Below the pieces are notes generated by a model. It was not told where the DNA came from, did not search any database, and saw nothing but the letters and a program-made list of their open reading frames with translations. The translations under genes were made by a program, and so were the position numbers. This document shows positions 1 to 5,448 of a stretch of 8,586 nucleotides of DNA, one piece after another (positions within the stretch are counted from its first letter, which is position 1; every line of letters begins with the position of its first letter). The stretch is from UBA11650 sp963997925 (lineage in GTDB: Bacteria > Chloroflexota > Dehalococcoidia > Lucifugimonadales > UBA3495). Location: NCBI GenBank assembly GCA_963997925.1, contig CAXEOX010000125.1:1-8586 (forward strand), given 5' to 3'.

Positions 1-54
1 TTTAATAGCAACTCAGTAGAAGGCAACCGCCAGATCTGGGAGGTCATTCCATAG
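1..54 (+). CDS. Probable C-terminal end of an unidentified plus-strand gene
   Basis: Frame 1 is open from the window edge and stops at TAG 52-54, giving the tail FNSNSVEGNRQIWEVIP. The other two plus frames stop earlier. A strong plus-strand terminator follows 46 nt downstream (101-124), which is what the end of a plus-strand gene should look like. Seventeen residues are too few to name a family, and the call rests mainly on the terminator's position and orientation. It is transcribed in the opposite direction to, and converges on, the minus-strand cluster that ends at 238. Confidence 0.4.
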   Translation, partial: FNSNSVEGNRQIWEVIP

Positions 55-100
55 AGTAATTAAGATAGGCGACGGGCATATACACCGTAGGCATATTTCA

Positions 101-129
101 GGCCCTGGCGACTATGCCAGGGCCTTTTA
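101..129 (+). terminator. Rho-independent terminator, plus strand
   Basis: A perfect 9-bp stem pairs GGCCCTGGC (101-109) with GCCAGGGCC (116-124) around the 6-nt loop GACTAT. It is followed at once by TTTTA on the plus strand. On the minus strand no T run follows the stem, so it mainly serves the plus-strand gene ending at 54. It may still act as a weak stop for readthrough from the convergent gene ending at 238. Confidence 0.8.
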
Positions 130-184
130 TATTCGGATTTGCGAAGATGGCTAAGCCCAGGAGTTCCTGAGAGAGGTTTGAGGT

Positions 185-217
185 GCTACTTAGAAGAAAG
201 TGTCGCGAGAGGTCCTA
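185..217 (-). repeat. Degenerate attachment-like relic: tRNA-Arg anticodon arm plus shared flanking arm
   Basis: These 33 nt match 7417-7449 at 29 positions in the same orientation. Read on the minus strand, the left part gives CTTCTAAGTAGC, an anticodon loop plus the 3' strand of its stem, one base different from the copy at 3600-3644. The right part (about 197-217) matches the non-tRNA sequence beside the 7384-7428 tRNA fragment and includes the palindrome TCGCGA. The T-arm and acceptor sequence is absent here. This fits a recombination site whose core is the anticodon loop and stem and whose outer arm belongs to the mobile element. A weak CGAGA/TCTCG hairpin overlaps the right edge. The repeat is seen directly; its role as an att site is inferred. 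Confidence 0.6.
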
Positions 218-237
218 TCTCGAAGCAGTGAACGGAC

Positions 238-897
238 TCACAGTTGGAACGTCTTCTTCCAGATCCCAGGAGAGCCAGGCGCGTGGGTCATTATGTCCCG
301 CATCCTGTTATTGTCCGGATAGATGTCACGTTGCTCCAGCCACTTTTCCGTCGCGGACACATTTTCATTTTCGAATTCGTACACCACGGCGTATTCAGGC
401 TCTCCTCGAACAATCTTCCAGCGGCGGCCGCGGATGCACCCAGGTACTGTTTCGTAGTTGGGCACGTAGACACCGCTGTACCACTGGTTCCATTCGGCTT
501 CGTTTTCAGGGGCGATGCTCATCCGGCCTATCTGCAGCGCCGGGGCCATGTCCGAACCGGCGATTTCATCGGTTAGTTCGGACGGGTAAATCATCTCATA
601 GACGTTGCTGATGAGGTTGGAGCCGACCCCTCTAGGTCCGGCGCGAAGGCTCCTTTCTGTAGGCTGACGATTCTTAAAGGCATCGGTTTCGATAACCGCT
701 GGACTTTCCAATTCGTAGCAAGCCAGATGCTTAGGGCCGCTGCTAACCGCCTCGTAACGGGCTGCGTTGAGAACACCGGGCACAGATAGGAGTTCAGCCA
801 GGTGCTCCTCGTTGTAGTAGCCGTTGAATTCGGCCAGTTTATCGTCGGGCACGTCCACCCACACCATGAACAGGCCGGTCCCCTTTTTGTTTGCCAC
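238..897 (-). CDS. Tandem dimeric alpha-beta-barrel (EthD/DUF4286-like) protein
   Basis: A 219-residue protein of unknown reaction with no signal peptide or membrane segment. Two similar halves are visible. Residues about 8-75 contain GLFMVWVDVPDD..FNGYYNEEHL..L..VPGVL, and residues about 120-205 contain QIGRMSIAPENE..WNQWYSGVYVPN...VPGC. Both carry the 'W/Y..Y...H/Y.p......PG' pattern of ferredoxin-like dimeric alpha-beta-barrel proteins such as EthD and DUF4286 members, so one chain probably folds as an intramolecular pair. Such proteins often sit in catabolic operons. The start is GTG at 897, because GAGGAGG lies 4 nt upstream (902-908) and no in-frame ATG fits better. Only 46 nt separate it from the dehydrogenase gene upstream, so the two are probably co-transcribed. 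The fold is moderately certain; the function is unknown. Confidence 0.8.
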   Translation of the reverse strand: MANKKGTGLFMVWVDVPDDKLAEFNGYYNEEHLAELLSVPGVLNAARYEAVSSGPKHLACYELESPAVIETDAFKNRQPTERSLRAGPRGVGSNLISNVYEMIYPSELTDEIAGSDMAPALQIGRMSIAPENEAEWNQWYSGVYVPNYETVPGCIRGRRWKIVRGEPEYAVVYEFENENVSATEKWLEQRDIYPDNNRMRDIMTHAPGSPGIWKKTFQL

Positions 898-943
898 AAT
901 ACCTCCTCATCAATCGAACGATGTTTGTTGACTACAGAGACCG

Positions 944-1930
944 TTAGGCCGGTCCTCTGAGTTGTGCTGACTCCAGTACCTGGGGATTCAAAACTCTGAT
1001 AGATTCGCCGCTGATAAATGCGCGGATATCCTCCACCACTTGGGTATAGCGGACCCTGTAGCCATCCTCCGTGACATATCCCAGATGGGGAGTGATTACT
1101 GTGTTGGACAACCCCAAAAGGGGATGATTGGTTGGGAGCGGCTCAATGTCAAATGTATCAAGCCCAGCTCCTGCGATGGACCCGCTGGTTAATGCTTGAA
1201 TCAGCGAGAGTTCGTCTACGATCGGTCCTCTGGATATGTTGATTAGGTAGGAAGTTGGCTTCATCAAGCTTAGCTCTTTGGCTCCCACCAACCCCCTAGT
1301 CCGGTCACTAAGCTGGACATGCACGGACAATACGTCGGACTCCTTAAACAAGGTGTCTTTGTCTACCAGAGTAGCGCCACACTCTGCCGCCCTCTCAGGC
1401 GTAAGATTCTGGCTCCAGGCGATGATGTTCATGCCTAAGGCAGCACCCACTTTCCCTACCAGGGAGCCGATATGTCCCAGCCCCAGCAAGCCCAAGGTTT
1501 TGTCCTTTAACCCGATCCCCACCGTTGTTCCCCAATTCCCTTCCCGGGTGAGCCGGTCTTCCTGCGGGATCCGCCGTGCTAGGGCTAATATGAGCCCCCA
1601 GGTGAGTTCGGTGGGGCCTTCTCCGACGCCACCTGTTCCAGTGACCACGATGCCTAGCTCGGTTGCCGCCGGTATATCAAATACCGCGTTGCCCATCCCT
1701 GCCGTGACTAGGAGGCGTAGTTCCGGCAATCTATCAAGTACTGAACGCGGAAAAGGAGTTCTCTCCCGCATCCCCATGACTACCTGGAAGTTCTTCAGCC
1801 GGTCCACCAATGCGTCTTCATCTGCGATATGGTCATGGAAAAACTGTACGTTGATACCAGGGGGTAATTGGGACCAGTCAGCCATCTGTTGGGCTACCGC
1901 TTGATAATCATCGAGGATCGCTACGTCCAT
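944..1930 (-). CDS. D-2-hydroxyacid dehydrogenase, NAD(P)-dependent
   Basis: A cytoplasmic oxidoreductase of the 2-hydroxyacid dehydrogenase family, interconverting a 2-keto acid and a D-2-hydroxy acid with a nicotinamide cofactor. Counting 328 residues from the start at 1930, the N-terminal part opens MDVAILDDYQAVA, typical of this subgroup. The Rossmann loop GLGHIG is at about 150-155. The catalytic set is complete: Arg 234 in NISRGPIVDE, Glu 263 in DTFDIEPLP and His 282 in TPHLGY. The motif GGVGEGPTELTWGLILAL precedes the cofactor domain as in relatives. The upstream ATG at 1939 directly abuts AAGGAG (1940-1945), so the ATG at 1930, 9 nt from it, is the better start. The gene lies upstream of the EthD-like gene (46-nt gap) and downstream of the amidohydrolase (145-nt gap containing a hairpin). 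The family call is firm; the substrate is unknown. Confidence 0.93.
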   Translation of the reverse strand: MDVAILDDYQAVAQQMADWSQLPPGINVQFFHDHIADEDALVDRLKNFQVVMGMRERTPFPRSVLDRLPELRLLVTAGMGNAVFDIPAATELGIVVTGTGGVGEGPTELTWGLILALARRIPQEDRLTREGNWGTTVGIGLKDKTLGLLGLGHIGSLVGKVGAALGMNIIAWSQNLTPERAAECGATLVDKDTLFKESDVLSVHVQLSDRTRGLVGAKELSLMKPTSYLINISRGPIVDELSLIQALTSGSIAGAGLDTFDIEPLPTNHPLLGLSNTVITPHLGYVTEDGYRVRYTQVVEDIRAFISGESIRVLNPQVLESAQLRGPA

Positions 1931-1939
1931 GTGGACCAT

Positions 1940-1945
1940 CTCCTT
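1940..1945 (-). promoter_or_regulatory. Ribosome binding site deciding the dehydrogenase start
   Basis: AAGGAG on the minus strand ends directly against the ATG at 1939 but lies 9 nt from the ATG at 1930. The second spacing is workable and the first is not. The family's usual N-terminus also begins at the second Met. Confidence 0.75.
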
Positions 1946-1983
1946 TAGGCAATATTTTAAGGGGATACCGCGCTGAGAATCAC

Positions 1984-1989
1984 AGTATA
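1984..1989 (-). promoter_or_regulatory. Possible -10 element for the dehydrogenase / EthD-like pair
   Basis: TATACT on the minus strand lies 54 nt upstream of the start at 1930. It sits between the hairpin at 2042-2063 and the gene, where a separate promoter would be expected. No convincing -35 hexamer is present (the best is about TGGATC), so this is a weak call based on one hexamer. Confidence 0.25.
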
Positions 1990-2041
1990 GCCACGGGGTT
2001 GACTGGCGATCCAGTTTCCCCCACGACCTTTAAGGGCATAC

Positions 2042-2063
2042 CGGGGCGGCGCAAGCCGCCCCG
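2042..2063 (-). terminator. GC-rich hairpin after the amidohydrolase gene
   Basis: A perfect 9-bp stem CGGGGCGGC (2042-2050) / GCCGCCCCG (2055-2063) closes a 4-nt loop, 12 nt past the stop codon of the amidohydrolase gene. No T run follows on the minus strand, so it may be a weak terminator or an mRNA 3'-end stabiliser rather than a classic intrinsic terminator. Confidence 0.5.
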
Positions 2064-2075
2064 AACTGTGATTGC

Positions 2076-3155
2076 CTACCCGTCGATCCCGAGGAGTTTC
2101 GCCACCGTCCCTCCGAGAATCTTGATCTGGTCCTCTTCGCTTAGCCCGGGAATCGACATGACGTGGTCGACCGGAGCGGTGTTCCAGGGGAACGGGTAAT
2201 CGGTCCCGAGGACCACGTGATCAATCCCAACCTCGGCGATCAGGTGCCGCATGCCCTCGGCAGTGAACATAATCGAGTCGAAATACAGTTGGCCGCCTCG
2301 GATATATTCGGTCGGCTTCTTTTTAGGCACGGGCCCGACCCGGTCCGGGAAGGTCGTTATTACCGCGTCAGAGCGGCTGGCATAGGACGGCAGGAAACCG
2401 CCGCCATGCGAGGCGCAGATCTTGAGGCCTGGAAAGAGGTCAAGCGTTCCTTCAAAAATCAGATGCGACAAGGCTATCGTTGTTTCCAGCGGATTGCCGA
2501 TGGTGTTCGTCAAGAGACCACTCCCGCCCAACCGGCCGCTCGGTTCCAATTCGCGGGTGCCGAGCGGGTGCATGAAGACGAGCACACCCAGCTCTTCGCA
2601 TTTGGCCCAGAACGGGTGAAACTTCGGGTTGGCGAGCTCCTCGCCGGCGACGCTGCCGCCAACACTGATGCCGCGAAAGCCGAGTGTCTTGACTGCGTGC
2701 TCTACCTGCTCAGTCGCGAGGTCAGGATATTGCAATGACGCAGTAGCGAAGGCGACGAACCGATCCGGCTGCGCCGCGCAGAACCCGGCCAAGGCTTCGT
2801 TCTGCATTCGGATCAATTCGACGACGGCATCCCGCTCAGCTCGATACCAGTAAGGATTTATGCTGAGCGCCTGGACATCGACTCCCGATCCATCCATCTG
2901 CGTCAGACGATCGCCGATATTGGACCACAGAAGACCCGGTGCCTCCAGTGAGTGATTGATCAGCTGAGCAGCCTCAGGGACGATGCAATGCGCATGGACA
3001 TCCACCGTCTTGACTCGCTTGCCACTAATGACGACCTCGCGGCGGGCTTGCGCAGGCATCTGCCCCGAACCACCGCCCGCACCCGCACTGGCGTCAATCT
3101 CACAGTCGACAAAGGTCAAGCTCGGGCCGGTATTCATACTTCCGCTGATAGGCAT
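2076..3155 (-). CDS. Amidohydrolase-2 family metal hydrolase/decarboxylase (ACMSD-like)
   Basis: A TIM-barrel enzyme of the amidohydrolase_2 group, which includes aminocarboxymuconate-semialdehyde decarboxylase and gamma-resorcylate decarboxylase. Members cleave C-C (decarboxylation) or C-O/C-N bonds with a bound divalent metal. The ligand set is complete in 359 residues: His 54 and His 56 in VDVHAHCIVPE, His 196 in VFMHPLG, His 250 in ICASHGGGFLP and Asp 319 in VLGTDYPFPW. About 50 residues, partly Gly/Ala/Ser-rich, precede the first barrel strand, more than usual. The start at 3155 is supported by GAGAGG 7 nt upstream. Its DNA is visibly richer in G and C than the neighbouring dehydrogenase (the line 2521-2580 is about 70%, 1321-1380 about 53%), hinting at a separate origin. 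Whether it decarboxylates or hydrolyses, and on what, cannot be told. Confidence 0.92.
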   Translation of the reverse strand: MPISGSMNTGPSLTFVDCEIDASAGAGGGSGQMPAQARREVVISGKRVKTVDVHAHCIVPEAAQLINHSLEAPGLLWSNIGDRLTQMDGSGVDVQALSINPYWYRAERDAVVELIRMQNEALAGFCAAQPDRFVAFATASLQYPDLATEQVEHAVKTLGFRGISVGGSVAGEELANPKFHPFWAKCEELGVLVFMHPLGTRELEPSGRLGGSGLLTNTIGNPLETTIALSHLIFEGTLDLFPGLKICASHGGGFLPSYASRSDAVITTFPDRVGPVPKKKPTEYIRGGQLYFDSIMFTAEGMRHLIAEVGIDHVVLGTDYPFPWNTAPVDHVMSIPGLSEEDQIKILGGTVAKLLGIDG

Positions 3156-3310
3156 TTACGTTCCTCTCATTCTTATGGTAGTTGTTACTGATCGCAGGAG
3201 TTATCAAAATCCTCGACCATTGTAACTGCTGAAGCGCTATGGACGACTGTTCAATCGCGATTCCGGAGCGTTTGGAAATATCCTTCGCCCACACGTTCGC
3301 CTGTCAAAAA

Positions 3311-3341
3311 CCGTTCCGGAGTCCTGTGAGCCGTTTCGGAG
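3311..3341. repeat. Short direct repeats upstream of the amidohydrolase gene
   Basis: CCGTTCCGGAG (3311-3321) recurs as CCGTTTCGGAG (3331-3341), one mismatch, with starts exactly 20 nt apart, close to two helical turns. A third partial match, TTCCGGAG, lies at 3261-3268. They sit 106-186 nt upstream of the amidohydrolase start and could be an operator. The repeat is seen; the role is a guess. Confidence 0.3.
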
Positions 3342-3599
3342 GCGACTTTGACCCAGGCGATCAAGAGATGACCTGGTAGGAAAGTCAGCTGATTCACGAG
3401 TCGATTGGGCCGAGGTAATCTTCTATGATGGGCATGCGGACGCTGGGTATCGTGGTTCTCGCCGACGAGGCTTACTATATACCGAGATGTGATCTGAGTA
3501 ATAGACCTGGCTAGTCCAACCTGGTTCCCCTCGTTAAGCAGGGGGCCGCTCAGACTCCAAGGATGGCCGGTTCAATCGATGACACTACTCGTGAATATC

Positions 3600-3644
3600 T
3601 GGCGTCCCAGGCAGGATTCGAATCCGCGACCCGCTGCTTAGAAG
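3600..3644 (-). repeat. tRNA-Arg 3' fragment (anticodon loop to CCA), att-like copy 2
   Basis: On the minus strand these 45 nt parse exactly as anticodon loop CTTCTAA, 3' anticodon-stem strand GCAGC, variable GGGTC, T stem GCGGA, T loop TTCGAAT, T stem CCTGC, 3' acceptor strand CTGGGAC, discriminator G and CCA. The loop reads as an Arg anticodon (UCU). The sequence before the loop cannot form an anticodon stem, and no D arm or 5' acceptor strand is present, so it is a fragment and not a gene. The near-universal G53-C61 pair is broken (A53), so it is decaying. It matches 7384-7428 at 43 of 45 positions in the same orientation. Such 3'-end fragments are the classic scar of integrase-mediated insertion into a tRNA gene. 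Confidence 0.88.
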
Positions 3645-3766
3645 TCATTTGCCTCTGAGCGCTGTGATAACGTAGCCGGGGGCTTTTAAGAAACTTGTAC
3701 AGTTATCGTCTGGTCAAATGGAATAAGAGCGTCCCCATTATCGCTGAATGCCTTCAGAGCCCTGCG

Positions 3767-4579
3767 TCAGTTCGCCATCCCAAAGAAGTCTGCCCATATC
3801 TCAACCTGATTGGTCATCATCTCCGAACCACGGACCACGGCAAGGCCCCGCTCCTGGGCGGAATGCAACATCGGAGTGATTTCAGGCACCATTACAACCT
3901 CCGCCACCAAAGCCGGCTTCGATATCCGGGAGACCTCGACGGGCATCGGGCCTTGTCCGTTAAGACCCAGAGAAGTAGCATTTACCACTATATCGAAACC
4001 TTCCGGATCGAACGAGGAATCAGACTTTACCACACAATCCGGAGCGGCACGGCGGACCGTTCCGGCCAGTTCGTCTGCCTTGGATGGGGTCCGGTTTGCG
4101 ATCGCCAAGTACCCGACGCCCGCTAGAGCAATCGCCACAGCTATTGACCTGCCTACACCTCCCGCTCCGACCAGTAATACTCGGGTGTCGGAGTTGAGGA
4201 CACGCTGCATCTCGATCGATCTAACCATGCCAACCCCGTCAAATGACTCGCCGATCAACCGGCCATCTTGATCGATGCGGACAGCGTTAACGACGCCGCA
4301 TGCTCTGGCATTGGGTAGGATCTCATCACAGAGTTCGGCTGCCGCCGACTTGTGGGGGATGCTCACCATAAACCCCGAGAAATTACGGATGAGCCGAATC
4401 CCTGCGATGGCCTCCGCCAGGTGTTCCGGTGCAACGTGCAGAGGTAACATGACCGCATCTACCCCGCGGCTATTCATGAGTTCGTTTAGGGCGGTTGGCG
4501 CCCTAAGATGTTCAACCGGATCGCCGAACATGCCATAAAAACGCGTCTTGCCGCTGATCGGCGGACTACCTTGATTCAT
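3767..4579 (-). CDS. AroE-like (shikimate dehydrogenase family) oxidoreductase with altered substrate pocket
   Basis: A 270-residue two-domain dehydrogenase of the shikimate/quinate dehydrogenase family, cytoplasmic. The N-terminal substrate domain holds YGMFGDPVEHLRAP (15-28), the PHK motif with Lys 77, Asn 98 in GVVNAV and Asp 114 in SFDGVG. The NADP/NAD domain carries GAGGVGRS (138-145), NRT (162-164) and VNATSLGL (199-206). The C-terminus has GSEMMTNQ with Gln 258. The catalytic Lys and Asp are kept, but the two serines that bind the shikimate carboxylate in true AroE (the G.P..HS.SP motif) are Leu 25 and Ala 27 here. The conserved Asn-Thr pair is Asn-Ala. It is therefore unlikely to be the biosynthetic enzyme and may oxidise another cyclic hydroxy compound. 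The start at 4579 has AGGGGA 6 nt upstream. A hairpin separates it from the CMD gene upstream. Confidence 0.88.
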   Translation of the reverse strand: MNQGSPPISGKTRFYGMFGDPVEHLRAPTALNELMNSRGVDAVMLPLHVAPEHLAEAIAGIRLIRNFSGFMVSIPHKSAAAELCDEILPNARACGVVNAVRIDQDGRLIGESFDGVGMVRSIEMQRVLNSDTRVLLVGAGGVGRSIAVAIALAGVGYLAIANRTPSKADELAGTVRRAAPDCVVKSDSSFDPEGFDIVVNATSLGLNGQGPMPVEVSRISKPALVAEVVMVPEITPMLHSAQERGLAVVRGSEMMTNQVEIWADFFGMAN

Positions 4580-4641
4580 CGAGCGTCCCCTGTAGATCCC
4601 TTACTAGACTTTCCAGGCCAGCGACCGTCATATCCCATAGT

Positions 4642-4674
4642 AAGAGGCCCTGTCAATCTCTGACAGGGCCTCTT
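4642..4674 (-). terminator. Long perfect hairpin after the CMD-family gene
   Basis: A 14-bp perfect stem AAGAGGCCCTGTCA (4642-4655) / TGACAGGGCCTCTT (4661-4674) closes a 5-nt loop. It lies 37 nt past the stop at 4712 and upstream of the AroE-like start. On the minus strand only a short CTCTT follows within the stem, with no long T run. It resembles the 101-124 terminator in its GGCCCTG stem. It probably ends the CMD transcript, which would give the AroE-like gene its own promoter. Confidence 0.7.
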
Positions 4675-4711
4675 CATCTATGCTGCCGGCAGCACTGCCA
4701 TCTCTCCGACA

Positions 4712-5272
4712 CTATACCGGCAAGTCAGTCTCAGTCCTATCGGCGGGAAGGTCAATGTCACCGGCATTGGCGTTGAGACCGACCAATCTGAAGTAGCCCA
4801 TTATGGTGGTGAACTCTGTGGTGCCTTGGTAGCCCAGTGCCGCCACCGCTGCGTCAAATGTTTCCTGGCTGACCTTGTTTTGTCCGGTCAACTCCACCCC
4901 ATATCCCACTGCGGCCGCCACGTCTGGCTCCATTACCGGCAGGGGCTTCTTGTCCCTTATGGCATCCACCAGGGCGTCATCAAGACCAGCCCGACGGCCT
5001 GCGGCGGCGTGAGCGTTCCAGACATAACGGCAGTCTATCGACCGGGCAGCGATGATAGCGGCCAGTCTCCTGAATTTCTCAGGCAGTTCAGTGTCTGCCA
5101 TCAAGAACGCCGATAGGCGATTAACCTGGGCCGCCATTTCCGGATTATGAATCATGACCGAGGATGGACCCACCTCCGGTGGCCGTCCTCTGATACCAGC
5201 GACCTCATCATAGGCTGCCTGCTGCTCCGGGGACAATTCTTCCCGATTCACGATGGGCATTCGTCTTGCCAT
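4712..5272 (-). CDS. Carboxymuconolactone decarboxylase family protein
   Basis: A 186-residue all-helical protein of the CMD/AhpD family. Members include the decarboxylase of the protocatechuate pathway and many uncharacterised relatives linked to catabolism or peroxide defence. The family signature is at about 76-97: AARSIDCRYVWNAHAAAGRRAGL, with Cys 81, Trp 85 and His 88. Only one cysteine is in the motif, so it lacks the CxxC redox pair of AhpD and fits the CMD-like branch. Residues 6-23 (PIVNREELSPEQQAAYDE) are also typical. The frame stays open to an ATG at 5356, but the ATG at 5272 has GAGAGG 10 nt upstream (5283-5288) and gives the family's normal N-terminus, so I chose it. It follows the SMP-30 gene by 176 nt, an association consistent with lactone metabolism. 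The substrate is unknown. Confidence 0.88.
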   Translation of the reverse strand: MARRMPIVNREELSPEQQAAYDEVAGIRGRPPEVGPSSVMIHNPEMAAQVNRLSAFLMADTELPEKFRRLAAIIAARSIDCRYVWNAHAAAGRRAGLDDALVDAIRDKKPLPVMEPDVAAAVGYGVELTGQNKVSQETFDAAVAALGYQGTTEFTTIMGYFRLVGLNANAGDIDLPADRTETDLPV

Positions 5273-5282
5273 ACTACTTTTT

Positions 5283-5288
5283 CCTCTC
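5283..5288 (-). promoter_or_regulatory. Ribosome binding site deciding the CMD-family start
   Basis: GAGAGG on the minus strand is 10 nt from the ATG at 5272. No such motif is clear before the ATG at 5356, and the 28 extra residues it would add do not look like the family's N-terminus. Confidence 0.6.
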
Positions 5289-5448
5289 GTTGGCCAGTCA
5301 CAGCCGTTTAGATTCTTTCCATTCCATAGTGGAGTGTCCTCCACCAACTTCACCATTTCCTGGGCATGAGCGATGCGTAGGGACGCCGGGGCCCGGGCTA
5401 GCCTGATGGCTCGAGCCGAGTACCTGGAATCCCACGCTCGGGGTTATG

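Larger units (their letters stand above)
3156..3766. other. 611-nt stretch without an intact gene, holding a tRNA fragment
   Basis: I find no credible gene on either strand between the amidohydrolase start and the AroE-like stop. It contains a possible direct-repeat regulatory site (3311-3341) and the tRNA-Arg 3' fragment (3600-3644). A 29-residue plus-strand ORF at 3425-3514 has no recognisable features. The length, the lack of genes and the tRNA scar suggest decayed mobile-element DNA plus the promoter region of the amidohydrolase gene. Confidence 0.6.

Noticed and set aside
183..611. 142-residue plus-strand ORF
   Set aside because: It lies antisense to the EthD-like gene, whose minus-strand frame has clear protein character and a good ribosome binding site. 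The plus frame is Arg/Ser/Cys-rich and motif-free.
1278..1904. 208-residue plus-strand ORF
   Set aside because: It is antisense to the D-2-hydroxyacid dehydrogenase, which has all catalytic residues.
2163..2738. 191-residue plus-strand ORF
   Set aside because: It is antisense to the amidohydrolase. Long open frames opposite a GC-rich gene are expected by chance.
3100..3294. Minus-strand ORF overlapping the amidohydrolase start
   Set aside because: It overlaps the start of a well-supported gene in another frame and has no family features.
3425..3514. 29-residue plus-strand ORF in the gap before the tRNA fragment
   Set aside because: It has no ribosome binding site of note and no recognisable motif. 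Its length is within chance.
3600..3644. Intact tRNA-Arg gene
   Set aside because: Only the anticodon loop to CCA is present. The sequence before the loop cannot pair with the GCAGC stem strand, and no D arm or 5' acceptor strand follows. The same holds for 7384-7428.
3645..3690. Possible degraded 5' half of a tRNA next to copy 2
   Set aside because: Read on the minus strand it cannot form the anticodon stem with GCAGC and shows no D-loop sequence.
5273..5356. 28-residue N-terminal extension of the CMD-family protein
   Set aside because: The ATG at 5272 has a good ribosome binding site and matches the family's usual N-terminus.
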